Of a stretch of 64,000 bases of DNA, positions 33,951 to 46,200 are shown in pieces (within the stretch, counting starts at the first letter, position 1; each line of letters opens with the position of its first letter). The position numbers were made by a program, and so were the translations under genes. Under the pieces are notes generated by a model, which was not told the DNA's origin, searched no databases, and worked only from the letters and a program-made list of their open reading frames with translations. Source of the DNA: Lonicera japonica (Eukaryota > Streptophyta > Magnoliopsida > Dipsacales > Caprifoliaceae); assembly GCA_021464415.1 (NCBI GenBank), contig JAKCWG010000317.1:1-64000 (forward strand), read 5' to 3'.

Positions 33951-34950
33951 AAATGACTTTTAAAATAAGTTAGACTTAGAAAAAATAATAAAATTAGCAT
34001 AAACAACATAAATTATAGGTGAAAATCCTCAAAAACATTGGGAGAAAAATCAAATAGAAGCAAAGTTATAAATTATCAATCCTAATATTACTATAAAAAC
34101 ATCAAATATAGCCTGTTATTTAGAAGACCAATAAAAGTTTAAAGAATAAATTAAAGAATTACTCAATTTAGGCGTAATAAGAAAAAGTAATAGTAGACAT
34201 AGATCACCAACCTTTATGGTAAGAAATCATTCATAAATCAAAAGAGGAAACGCTAGAATGGTAATTAATTATAAAAGAGTAAATGATAATACATATGAGA
34301 ATAGTTAAAAGACACCTAATAAAGAAGAATTAATAAATAAAATACAACAAGGCAAAATCTTTAGTAAATTTGATTGTAAATCAGGATTTTCGCAAATAAA
34401 AATGAGTAGAGATTCAATATAATAGACAGCTTTTACTTGTCCTGAAGGACATTTTGGATGGTTAGTAATACCTTTTGGATTAAGAAATGCACCACAAATA
34501 TTTCAACAGAAAATGGATAAAATATTTAAAAAATATTTTGATTTTTGTATTGTATATATTAACGATATTTTAATATTTAGTAGTAATAAAGTAGAACATA
34601 GAAAACATCTAGACATAATATTTAACGAATTTATAAAACAAGGATTAATAATAAGTAGTAAAAAGATGTATTTGGAAAAAAGAAGAAATTGAATTTTTAG
34701 GATTATACATTAAAGGAGGAAAATTGAATTACAAGAACATATTATTAAGAAGGTATTAGATTTTCCTGATAAAATAGAAGATACAAAACAATTATAAGCT
34801 TTCTTAGGATTATTAAATTATGGAAGAAATTATATTCAAAATTTAAATAAACTAGTAGGACCTCTATATAGTAAATTAGGAAAAAATGGACAAAAATATT
34901 TTAATAGTGAAGATATAGCTTTAGTCCAAAAAATAAAATAAAAGATTAAA
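33951..34950 (+). pseudogene. Pararetroviral reverse transcriptase remnant
   Basis: Reverse-transcriptase words appear in order: LGVIRKSNS, VINYKRVND, FSKFDCKSGF, a palm word PFGLRNAPQIFQ, then YIND where the catalytic motif normally has two aspartates. The connection word [12 protein letters not shown] follows. Multiple stops and frame changes. Not functional. Confidence 0.8.
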
Positions 34951-34959
34951 AATTTAGAA

Positions 34960-35044
34960 CCATTAAAATTACTATTAGAAAATAATTACAAAATTATTCA
35001 AACATACGCATCTAGTATAGGATGGGCAGGTATATTATTACAAA
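34960..35044 (+). pseudogene. Pararetroviral RNase H start, cut by hAT insertion
   Basis: The first RNase H strand (YASSIGWAG) is present and the frame stops at the hAT terminus at 35045. The remainder should lie beyond the far hAT end, outside the window. Confidence 0.65.
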
Positions 35045-35265
35045 TAGGAATGGCAACGGGGCGGTTTCGGGACGGTTTTGCCTAAATCCGAAACCGAACT
35101 GAATTATTTTACCCCGAACCGAAACCGCACCGAAACCGCCACAGTTTTTTTTTTAAATCGAAACCGCCCCAAATTAATTTACGGTTAACCGAATCCGAAC
35201 CGCCCCACCCCGAATATACAGATTACGGGTTGGTCAACCCGCCCCGCCCCGACCCGAATAACCAT
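35045..35265. repeat. hAT left terminal and subterminal repeats
   Basis: Dense short repeats of CCGAAACCG, CCGCCCC and their complements form the subterminal region, the usual binding site array for hAT transposase. Confidence 0.75.
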
Positions 35266-35745
35266 TTTTCTAAAAAAAAATTGGACAACAATTTCAAACA
35301 AAAGTGGCAATGTAGCATTTTTCAAATATAAGGCAATAGCCAATTAAACAAACATTAAACTAATTAATTTTCAAACAAATTAATTAATTAAGCATCCATT
35401 CTTTAAAAACCGCAAATAACTTCAAATTAAAAGTTCAAATCTTGAAACACAATTAAACTAAAAACCAAAATAACTTCAATTCTTCATACATAATTAAACC
35501 AAAAACACAAATAACTTCAAATAACAATAGACAACAATTTCTTCAATTTCAAAGAAGAGCCATTCTCAAATCATCTCCATAGTAGCAAATCAACAATAAA
35601 CCACCTGAAAATACATATGAATAAGAATAAATATAGTAAGTAAAAAATACTTCAAAGATTAAATAAGTTTAGAATAATACAATAAATACCTCCAATTCAC
35701 AAATCAGATTCTTCATCACAAATTGTAACTCTTGAATCTGCTGTA
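35266..35745. other. hAT 3' non-coding region
   Basis: AT-rich sequence between the left hAT terminus and the copia insertion; no gene. It continues at 60,147 after the copia. Confidence 0.6.
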
Positions 35746-35750
35746 TCAAC

Positions 35751-36270
35751 TGTTGGACTAAGATACCGCTATAACAAGCCTTAGCATAAGCGTAGGACCG
35801 ACCGGACAATTATGTGTACAATAATTAAAGAAACAAGCACTGATGGTATTGAAGTAATATGATAAGCAAGAGATGAAAGAAGAAAACAACTAACCAAGCA
35901 CACAAGCAATTAGGTGGTTTCGGCAAAACCGCCACTAATCCACCGGGTGATAGCTATTATTGATGAGACCAATTCTGAGTACAACGCACAAAACAAACCT
36001 TAGCCACCAATTAGAGCTCTCAATATTATCTCTCAAATATACTCTCTAATCTAGCTAGTAAACAATATAACACAACTCATCAATAAACCCTATGACAGGG
36101 GGTCTATTTATAGAGTATAAATCCTATGGTCTAGGATTGTACAAAGCCAAATCCTACTACAAATTGGATAATACAAATCCAATTAGGATTTGGACAATAT
36201 AAAGCCAATTAAGAATTGGACAATATAAAACCTAATAGAAATAGAATTCCTATACAGAGCCAAATCTTCA
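35751..36270 (-). repeat. copia 3' LTR
   Basis: In element orientation it begins TGAAGATTTGG and ends CCAACA. A TATAAATA box lies on the minus strand at 36112-36105. The purine-rich AAGGTGAAGAA tract just inside (about 36,274-36,284) is the likely polypurine tract. Confidence 0.93.
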
Positions 36271-36386
36271 ATTCTTCACCTTGGCGATGTTCCACAAGAC
36301 CCCAATGCACTCCACCATGATCAAATCATCGAATAAGACACTATCACCCCCGCCGGTCCCTTAGGACCACCGCCCCCCAAGTGGTA

Positions 36387-39300
36387 TCAACACCGAAGGA
36401 TATTGACCAACGTCGAGCAATGCTCAAACTTGGCCAACGGAACAACCTTTGTCAACATATCTGCAGGATTATCTTTGGCGCCTATCTTAACCAGATTTAC
36501 AACACCGTTTTCAATAATTTCCCGAATGAAGTGATATCGGACATCAATATGCTTGGTTTTTCCATGATGAACTTGATTCTTCGCCAAGTGAATTGCACTC
36601 TGACTGTCACAGTGCACCACCACTTTTTTCGGCTTCAAACCAAGATTACTAACTAAACCACGGAGCCATATGGCCTCCTTGACCGCCTCCGTTACCGCAA
36701 TATATTCTGCCTCCATGGTAGACAACGCTACCACACTTTGAATCATTGACCTCTAACTCAACGGACCGCTACCCAATGTAAACACATAACCCGTAGTCGA
36801 TCTCCGCTTGTCTAGGTCGACAACGTAGTCCGAATCCACAAAACCCTCAATAGTTGACGTTCCAGAATTTTCAAATACCAACCCTTTGTCCATTGTACCT
36901 CGCACATATCGTAGAACCCACTTAACAGCTTGCCAATGCAGTTTTCCAGGGTTCGCCATATACCTACTAACAATGCTCACGGCTTGAGCAATGTCCGGTC
37001 GAGTGCATACCATGGCATACATCAAACTCCTAACCGCACTTGCATAAGGAACTTGAGCCATATACTCCACCTCTTCCTCGGAGTTAGGAGCCATCGTTGC
37101 TGATAGTTTGAAGTGCGGTGCTAACGGGACACTCACCGGTTTTGAGTTTTTCATCCCGATTCGAGCAACCACTTTTTCAAGGTATTGACTTTGTGTAAGA
37201 CACAATCGCCCCCTCTTCCTATCTCGTACGATCTCCATCCCCAAAATTTTTTGCGCTCCACCCAAATCTTTCATCTCAAACTCCTTGCTTAACTGAGCTT
37301 TTAATACATCGATCTCCACCAAGCTCCGGAAAACAATGAGCATATCGTCAACGTATAAGAGTAAATAGATGAAATTGTCAGATTCAAGCCTTTTGAAGTA
37401 AACACAATGATCAAATTCGCTCCGAGTAAACTTCTGCGCGATCATGAACGTGTCAAACCTCTTGTACCATTGACGCGGGGACTGCTTCAATCCGTACAAC
37501 GACTTCCGAAGTTTGCACACACTATTTTCTTTACCAACAACTTTGAATCCCTCCGGCTGAGAGATATAAATCTCTTCCTCTAGGTCCCCATGCAAGAACG
37601 TAGTTTTGACATCGAGTTGTTCAAGTTCGAGATCAAATTGCGCCACCATAGCCAACAATGCTCGGATCGAGGTGTGCTTCACAATCGGAGAGAACACTTC
37701 ATTATAGTCCACCCCTTCCTTTTGCGCATAACCCTTGGCTACCAACCTTGCCTTGAAACGAATACCGGACCCTAGAACCCCATCTTTCTTAGTAAAAACC
37801 CACTTGCACCCGATAAGTTTCTTTCCCTTCGACAAATTGCATAGTTCCCAAGTTCGATTTTTTTGGAGAGACTCCATCTCATCTTCCATAGCCGCTTTCC
37901 ACTTCGCATTCTCGCTAGAATCCATAGCTTCCCGATACGAAGTCGGTTCATCCCCGTAACCTACTAAAGCGTATGCCACCATGTCTTCATACCCATATCG
38001 AACCGATGCACGTCGAGCCCTAGGCTCCCTTCCACTAGCTAAAGACGGTATTGTTTGTTGTTGACCCGAATTCTCACTGGGAGTCGTCTCTTCCTCGTTG
38101 GACTCCTCCATCGAATTCGTAACCCGAGTATTAACTGGAGTAGTCACTTCCGTTTCCACCACTATCTCGCTCACTTTGTTCTCTTTTTTAACTGGAATTG
38201 GAGAACCACCGTTTGTCGACAAGGTCGTCTTGAGCATAGACGCCTCGTCAAACGTCACATCCCTACTAATCACAATCTTCTTACTTTGAAGACACCATAA
38301 TTTATAACCTTTAACCCCATTACAAAAGCCTAAAAATATTGCCTTACGAGCTTTAGGGTCAATTTTCTCATCACGAACATGATAATAAGCCGGACAGCAA
38401 AAAATGTGAATGTTGTCGTAACTAGCATGAGATCCGGTCCACACCTCCATAGGTGTTTTGTATTCCACTCCCGAGCATGACAAACGATTAATCAAGAACG
38501 TAGCGTAGGATAAGGCTTCAGCCCAAAATCGCTTATCTAATTTGGCGTTAGAAAGCATACACCGCACCTTTTCAAGGAGCGTACGATTCATCATCTCCGC
38601 TACTCCGTTCTGTTGAGGTGTACCCTTGACCGTGAAATGGCGAATGATACCTTCTCGTTGGCAGAAATCCTTAAAAGGATCACAAATGTACTCACCGCCG
38701 TTGTCTGACCTAAGCACTTTAACTTTTCTACCAATCTGATTTTCAACCATTGCCTTCCACTTTAAGAACACATCAAAAACTTGGTCCTTATGCTTCATGA
38801 GATAGACCCAAGTTCTCCTTGAGTAATTATCAACAAAAGTCACAAAGTAATGATTTCCACCCAAGGATTGAGTCTTTGTCGGCCCCCAGACATCCGTATA
38901 CACATAATCAAGTGCTCCTTTTGTGCAATGTACCACTGTCCCAAACTTTACCCGAGTCTGTTTTCCAAGCACACAATGCTCACAAAACTCTAGTTTGCAG
39001 CTTTTTGCACCCTCAAGTAGCCCTTGCTTACTCAACACTGTCATAGCCTTCTCCCCAGCATGACCCAATCGCATATGCCATAATCTCGTCGTGTCAGTCT
39101 CTTCAGTCGTAACCGAAGCAAACCCAGTCATTGTGCTTCCTTAAAGAAAATAGAGATTACCCTCATTCTTTCCTCGCATCACAACCATAGCCCCAGAGAG
39201 AACTTTTAAATTTCCACCCTCGAGTATTACACGATACCCATTGGAATCAAGAACCCCTAAAGAGATCAAATTTTTCTTTAGATCAGGAACATACCGGACA

Positions 39301-39845
39301 TCACGAAGAGTACGTATTACCCCGTCATGCATCTTTAGCCGAATCGTACCAATCCTCATCGTTTTACACGCATGGTCGTTACCCATCAAAACCTTGCTTC
39401 CGTCAACCTCGGTGAAGGTATGAAACAATTCCCGATTTGGGCACATGTGATACGAGCACCCGCTATCCAAGATCCACTCGCTCGAAGAGCTAACCCGTGA
39501 AGTTGCAACCAACATACTCTCGAAGTCCTCATCTTTTAGTGCCGTTACTGCGTTCGCGTTCTCCACCGCACCTTTATTCTCTCCACCGCCATTGGTTCTA
39601 TTTGGACACTCCCGATGTATATGTCCAGGTTTCTTGCACTTGTGACAAATTATCTTACTCTTGTCAGTCGGTCCCCGAGATTTTGACCGCGACTTTCCCC
39701 GGTTTTCTCGCTTCTTCTCATCGCTTCTCCTTCTAATGAATAGCGCATCTGAGTTGGATTCTCCTCTCTCCTTCAAGCATTTTTCATTAGCCAAGACAGT
39801 CGATGTGAGAATCCGCAAATGCGACCCCCCGGGTCTCGTCCCCAT
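36387..39845 (-). pseudogene. copia pol (end of GAG, PR, INT, RT, RNase H)
   Basis: One frame with two in-frame stops (39143-39141 and 36755-36753). In order: CCHC zinc knuckle ([14 protein letters not shown]), protease site [11 protein letters not shown]-pre-integrase HMRLGH...CEHC, integrase core with DNGGEY, RT_2 with YVDDM, and RNase H with DSDY and the terminal ADMLTK word. Apart from the two nonsense codons this is a near full-length pol. The true junction with the gypsy element is at 39803; the first residues of the ORF upstream of it are gypsy LTR sequence. Expression needs the gag part at 58,952-59,568. Confidence 0.9.
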
Positions 39846-41446
39846 TCGGTTGGGAGTCTGAAACGTCGGAACGGATTCCGTCGTTCCATTTGCTGGAGTG
39901 TCTCTTTTGATTCATATCAAGTGTCCCTATGTTCTATTTCTAGATGCACAGGAGTTTGTTCAGAGTCGCCAGTACGTTTTACGGGAAAACGAACAAAAAT
40001 GGTGGTGTAAGAAGAAAGGCTATAGTTAAGCCTTTCTTTACACGTTTGTCTACGAAACCAGGATTCTATAGGGTTCGGAAACTATATTACGGTTTTGGAA
40101 GGTGTTAAGCACCCATTCCGCCCTTTCGGTCTCTAGTGGTCTTTATATGTTTATTCTATGTTGAAAAACTTGGATGCTTTTACTGATAGCCTACTACTTT
40201 CTGAGTGAAAATCCCAATTTCTGGGAAAAACGGGAAAGGGATAGAAAACCTTTGTGTTCCGAGATCCGTTGTTTCATTTTGAGAAATGTAAATACAAGTG
40301 ACAAAAGTTGTTTTCTTTAGAAAAGGAGTTTCCCGTATTATTCCTCGGATAATGACGGTTTTTCTCGGGTTTTGACTACTTTTCGTAAAAGTTCGAATCT
40401 TATGATGGAACTAATTCAATATGGAATTGAAACTCTTGAGGGGAGTTCTACCGGACGTATCACAATCTATGAAACAGATAGGATATACCGGGCTTTTTTA
40501 ATTCCTAAGTAAGTTTTACCGGTCCGGGTTTAAAAACAGGATTTTATCCGGATGGTAACGTACTTACTTTTTTGATTTTTGCAAATGATTTTATCAGGGT
40601 CTTTTGTTTTGAAAACGATAGACTATTTGTAACTTGACAATAAGTTTATTCAAATAAAACGTGGAAAAAACAACGGAAATAAAACAAGTACACATATATT
40701 TTAATGTTAGATACTAGAAGAGACTTTCTTTACCTTCCCGACGAGAATAATAATAAGAAAGAAAATATAATCCGGCGAAGAGATTTTCGGCGATAATGAT
40801 CTTTTCCTTCTTCAGATATTTCCGAGAATTCGATTCCAGAGACGGGACACGTCGAGTGTCGGGAATGGATCCGATAATTCTTCAGAAATAAGACGATAAT
40901 ATAGAATACTTAACGAGATATTAGAAAATCAGATTTTTAACTTAGAATTCTTCAATCCCCAGTTGCTGCCTCGAAACCTTGGGGAGTGTTGGCCTATTTA
41001 TACTGCTCGGGGAAGATTGTCGCGCGACACTTCCCCAAAAAGGGCATATGTCGCGCGATAATGTGTCCAATGTCGCGCGACAAACGGCTGAAGTGATATT
41101 TCTGACAGACTGATGTGTCAGAGAGTGGATGGTCTGGTGTAGAGAGGGATTGTCGAGCGACATAGTGGGATTTTCGCGCGACAAACGGCTGAAGTGATGT
41201 TTCTGACAGACTGATGTGTCAGAGAGTGGATTGTCGCGCGACATAGTGGGATTGTCGCGCGACATATTAGTGATTGTCGCGCGATAATGTGATATGTCGT
41301 GCAACAATCTCTCTTAAAACAGGTTTGTTGGCCAACAAACCCTCTCGGGGTAGTTTCGGGTGCTCGGGTGGGTTCCCGGGCCCAAAAACAGTAGTTCTCG
41401 AAGGTTGTTAGGGTTCTTGCGGGGGTCATGGATCGGGGTGTCTATA
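39804..41446 (-). repeat. gypsy 3' LTR
   Basis: 1,643 bp. It contains nine copies or variants of a TGTCGCGCGACA palindrome and a minus-strand TATAAATA box. ORFs in this LTR (40942-41429) are repeat by-products. Confidence 0.92.
40995..41306 (-). promoter_or_regulatory. LTR promoter with TGTCGCGCGACA array (3' LTR)
   Basis: TATAAATA on the minus strand at 41002-40995. Starting 16 bp upstream are palindrome sites at 41018, 41049, 41071, 41151, 41172, 41232, 41253, 41275 and 41295. Four are exact; several variants are C-to-T or G-to-A changes of the core. Steps are 31, 22, 80, 21, 60, 21, 22 and 20 bp. A palindrome suggests binding by a dimer; the phasing suggests one face of the helix. Confidence 0.8.
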
Positions 41447-43077
41447 GACCCTCTCGACTCAAGCTCCTTGCTTGCAAGGAATTGAGGCGACTGGAAGAGA
41501 CCATGATCCATGGCTCCCGCACGAACTCTAAAGGAGTGTTTATGCGAAAAAGTGCTCGTGAGTGCCTTCGGAGAGTGCTTTGTGTTTGGTTTTGCCTCCG
41601 GAGAGGGCTTTTGTTACCTCATTGCCTCTTTCGAGGGCTTTCATTTGCTCTACTTGCCTCAGATGGGAGGACTACCATTGCGCCTCAGGTGGGAGGACTA
41701 CCATTGCTCCACTGTGCCTCTCTGGGAGGGCTTTTGATCTTCTCGCCTCAGGTGGGAGGACTACCATTGCGCCTCAGATGGGAGGACTACCATTGCTACA
41801 CTGTGCCTCTCTGGGAGGGCTTTTGATCTTCTCGCCTCAGGTGGGAGGACTACCATTGTGCCTCAGATGGGAGGACTACCGTTGCTACACTGTGCCTCTC
41901 TGGGAGGACTTTTGATCTTCTTGCCTCAGGTGGGAGGACTACCATTGCTCCACTGTGCCTCTATAGGAGGGCTTTAGATCTTCTCGCCTCAGGTGGGAGG
42001 ATTACCATTGTGCCTCAGATGGGAGGACTACCATTGCGCCTCAGATGGGAGGACTACCGTTGCTACACTGTGCCTCTCTGGGAGGACTTTTGATCTTCTC
42101 GCCTCAGGTGGGAGGACTACCATTGCGCCTCAGATGGGAGGACTACTGTTGCTACACTGTGCCTCTCTGGGAGGGCTTTTGATCTTCTCGCTTCAGGTGG
42201 GAGGACTACCATTGCGCCTCAGATGGGAGGACTACCGTTGCTATACTGTGCCTCTCTGGGAGGGCTTTTGATCTGTAAGAAAGTAAACAAAATTGCCTAT
42301 GGGAGGGCTTTTCATGAGTAATTTTGCCTCTTTCGAGGGCTTGTGTTGGGGACTTGCCTCCGGAGAGGGCTTTGTGTTTGTGATTTGCCTCTCTTAGACT
42401 GTTAGAGTGAGAGATACTTCTCTCAGAGGCAGTTTTCGGATTTCCCTTGCTCTCCGCAGAGTGATGGTCCGAGGTTTTTCCAAACCATCTCTTCTGTATC
42501 GTGCTGAAAAGAAAATTTGTTTGAAAGTTCAATCTCTGATCTCCATTCTCTTCTTAGTTTTCTCTTTTGGTGGGCCCACATCGTATTCTGTTTTCTCGAT
42601 GCCCTTATTTCTCCCTCTTTTGGGAAGGACTTTTCCTGGCCTTTTCTGTTTTTGACCAGGAGTCTTTTCATCCCTTGGCCGTGATCAGGAGCCTTACTCA
42701 CCCAAAACGAAGCCCTGAGTCGGTTTTGACCTAGCTGTCACTTTTGGTGTGGCTCTCCCTGTCACTCTGCATTTCTGTTTCTCTCGCTCGCTTTGGGCGC
42801 TCATGCGGGTTCTTTCTCTTTTCTACTCTTTCAATTTTTTCTAAACTTGCTTTTTCTCTTTTTGATGGTCTCGGTCCTTTTTGGGAGATCAGAGACTACT
42901 TTATCCGCTCGCATTTCGTCCTCGCACTTTTTCGGAGAGATGATTTTGGAAGTTTTTCCTCGTGTTCTCATCCTGGGTGTGCGGTTTTTAGCAATTTTTT
43001 GAAAACTACTTCTCGGAAGTCCTCCTGCAGGAGATAAAAATGAGACAAAGGTCAAAAAATCAGGGGAGGGGGGGCTT
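41447..43077 (+). repeat. Spacer with minisatellite, between gypsy 3' LTR and antisense gene 1
   Basis: From about 41,640 to 42,275 units of about 33-36 bp built on TGGGAGGACTACCATTG alternate with TGTGCCTCTCTGGGAGGGC units, forming a higher-order repeat of roughly 90-130 bp. Related CCGGAGAGGGCTTTG words continue to about 42,400. The rest is CT-rich and non-coding. Long ORFs here reflect the repeat. Confidence 0.75.
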
Positions 43078-43162
43078 TGTCGCGCGACAACTCGGTGACA
43101 AGGCTCTTTGTCGCGCGACAATGATGCCTTTTGTCGCGCGACATTCTTATCCACTATATAAA
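43078..43162 (+). promoter_or_regulatory. Promoter of antisense gene 1 with three palindromes
   Basis: Exact TGTCGCGCGACA copies at 43078-43089, 43109-43120 and 43132-43143 (steps 31 and 23 bp), then TATATAAA at 43155-43162. The start codon of the antisense gene is at 43291. Same module as in the LTR, on the opposite strand. Confidence 0.75.
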
Positions 43163-43290
43163 CCCCTTTGCTGAGCTCATTCCACCTCATTCTCTCCTTT
43201 CCTTTTCTCTCTCTAGCTCTTTTTCTCTTTTCCCAAGCGCGGAAGCCCTGCCGTTTTTCCGACTTTTCTCATTTATTTACTCATATATAG

Positions 43291-46200
43291 ATGGATCCTG
43301 CTCAGCCTGATAGACTGGAGGGTGACCAGGACTAGGTTACTTTTACCGATGCTCAGGGCGTCCTTCGGTGTAGTCCTCATCACGACGATTGGGAGGACCT
43401 CGACTGGTATGGAGAGGATGGAGTGGACCGTGGTCGGGCGGTGGTCTACCGGGACGTGACCCGGGCTGCTCCAGTTCCGAACATTCCTTGGCTCTTGATG
43501 GAGCCCGTTTCTCACGAGATTCGTCGGCGATCTCTGGTATGTCTTCTTTTGTGTATTTATCTGTTTCTTTATTTCTGTCGTTTCCTGCATGTATTTTAAA
43601 CAATGTTAGTATGCATGCCTGTCTAGAAATAACATCCGATTTAGTAAACACATACTTCTTATTTGTGATACCCTTTAGGTTTGAAAAATTACATAATTTA
43701 TCCCTATGACCCTATAACTCTCCTAATTACACCAAAGTACCCTCAGGTTTTGGAAAATTACGTATTTTACCCTTATAACCCTATATCTCTCATAATTACA
43801 CCAAAGTACCCTCAGGTTTGGAAAATTACATAATTTTACCCTCATAACCCTATATCTCTCATAATTACACCAAAGTACCCTCAGGCTTTTGGAAAATTAC
43901 ATAATTTTACCCTTAAACCCTATATCTCTCAAAATTACACCAAAGTACCCTCAGGTTTGGAAAATTACATAATTTTACCCTTATAACCCTATAACTCTCA
44001 TAATTACACCAAAGGACCCTCAGGTTTGGAAAATTACATAATTTTACCCTTATAACCCTATAACTCTCCTAATTACACCAAAGTACCCTCAGGTTTGGAA
44101 AATTACATAATTTCACCCTTATAACCCTATATATCTCATAATTACACCAAAGTACCCTCAGGTTTGGAAAATTACATAATTTTACCTTTATAATCCTATA
44201 TTTCTCATAATGACACCAAAGTACCCTCAGGTTTGGAAAATTTACATAATTTGCCCTTATAACCCTATATCTCTCATAATTACACCAAAGTACCCTCAGG
44301 TTTGGAAAATTACATAATTTCACCCTTATAACCCCATAACTCTCATAATTACACCAAAGTACCCTCAGGTTTAGAAAATTACATAATTTTACCCTTATAA
44401 CCCTATATCTCTCATAATTATACCAAAGTACCCTCAAGTTTGGAAAATTACATAATTTTACCCTTATAACCCTATAACTCTCATAATTACACCAAAGTAC
44501 CCTCAGGTTTGGAAAATTTACATAATTTGCCCTTATAACCCTATATCTCTCATAATTACACCAAAGTACCCTCAGGTTTGGAAAATTACATAATTTCATC
44601 CTTATAACCCCATAACTCTCATAATTACACCAAAGTACCCTCAAGTTTGGAAAATTACATAATTTTACCCTTATAACCCTATATCTCTCATAATTACACC
44701 AAAGTACCCTCAGGTTCGGAAAATTACATAATTTTACCCTTATAACCCTATAACTCTCATAATTACACCAAAGTACCCTCAGGTTTGGAAAATTACATAA
44801 TTTCACCCTTATAACCCTATAACTCTCCTAATTACACCAAAGTACCCTCAAGTTTGGAAAATTACATAATTTCACCCTTATAACCCTATATCTCTCATAA
44901 TTACACCAAAGTACCCTCAGGTTTGGAAAATTACATAATTTCACCCTTATAACCCCATAACTCTCATAATTACACCAAAGTACCCTCAGGTTTGGAAAAT
45001 TACATAATTTTACCCTTATAACCCTATATTTCTCATAATTACACCAAAGTACCCTCAGGTTTTGGAAAATTACATAATTTTACCCTTATAACCCTATATT
45101 TCTCATAATGACACCAAAGTAACCTCCTAATCCTGTATTCATTCCTTTTGTCCGCAGTGGGTTGGCCGTGGTTGGGGTTCTCCCAACACTATTTCCTTAG
45201 AGTGGCGACAGGCACCAGCCCCTGTCCAGGAGTTGCTTCTTGCGACTTCTTTTGACTCTCTTTTCGATGCCCTCCCGGAGCGGGTATCTAGGGCCGCTGT
45301 GTTGGTGTCAGCCCTGGCCTGCCATTGGTGGGACACCACTCATACTTTTCACTGGAGCTGGGGGGAGATGACGATGACCCCCCTCAACCTGTTTGCTCTG
45401 ATCGGGATTCCTTCAGGGGGGTCCCTATACAGATTGATGTCCCTTTGCGCCTCACAGCAGAGGGCATTGTTGGTGCGTTATAATGGTTTCCGGAGCGGCG
45501 GAGTTCCGGTGATACGATTCCCCGGGCGGTTCTGGTTACGCGCCTGGCCACAGAGAGAGCTCGTTTGGTTGCTTCAGGAGCTCCGATGACCCGTCAGGAA
45601 GCGCGTCAGTATGCTCGTGTTCTCCTTTTACTGACGCTCCACGATCTGTTCGAGGCCCGTGGGGGGGACACGGCTCATCTCTGGTGGCTGCCTTACCTTC
45701 GGGACTTTAGCATCATGTTTGACTATGACTGGGGCGGCTTCATCCTTGCAGTCCTATATGATGCTATGGACCAGGTTTCTCGCCATTTAGCCCTGAACCT
45801 TAAGGGCTTTTCTCTGCTGTGGGAGGTATACCCCTTTATTCCTTTTTACTTTTGTCCCAGTTCCTTACCTTTTTTGATTATTGCTGATGTCCTTTATGTT
45901 TCTTCTTCAGATCGTGGCGTATACCCGTCTAGGGCGCGCCCAGGTGGATCTCCTCGTTGAGAACGAGGATCAGTTCCCCTTTCTCCGCCGATTCATCGCG
46001 GGGAACTACAGGGCTCCTTATGTATACCGGACTCGAGAGACCGGTGCTGCTGCTGTCCATGACCTGCTGGAGGAGCAGGTAAATATTTTAGTATTCTCTT
46101 CTTTCCATAAATAAATGGTAAGGTATATATATATATATAAATAACTGATAATAAAATTTTTGTTCTCCCTGTAGATTGAGTGGGCCCCCTGGGGTGATCT

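Larger units (their letters stand above)
28241..35044 (+). pseudogene. Endogenous pararetrovirus (Caulimoviridae), decayed and interrupted
   Basis: Remnants of movement protein, coat protein, zinc knuckle, aspartic protease, reverse transcriptase and the start of RNase H follow each other on the plus strand in the order expected for a caulimovirid. The DNA is extremely AT-rich and every region carries several in-frame stops and frame changes, so nothing here is expressible as a full protein. A Mutator-like element splits it at 31576-32861 and a hAT element cuts it at 35045; the remainder would lie beyond the window. Genus cannot be decided by eye; petuvirus-like or florendovirus-like are both possible. 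Confidence 0.85.

Noticed and set aside
37590..39736. Plus-strand ORFs opposite copia pol
   Set aside because: Shadows of the strong minus-strand pol frame; no domains.
40942..41429. ORFs with repeated Ser-Arg-Asp-Asn words in the LTRs (also 58427-58934)
   Set aside because: They translate the palindrome array and its spacers; present in both LTRs and not gene-like.
41428..42271. Overlapping plus-strand ORFs rich in repeated Gly-Leu-Pro words
   Set aside because: By-product of the tandem repeat at 41,640-42,275; several frames are open at once.
44069..44806. 245-codon minus-strand ORF with perfect 23-residue repeats
   Set aside because: It is the 69-bp minisatellite read in an open frame. 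The unit is a multiple of three, and it lies in an intron of the antisense gene.
43677..45125. Possible CRISPR-like array
   Set aside because: Units are contiguous tandem repeats without unique spacers, in a plant genome.
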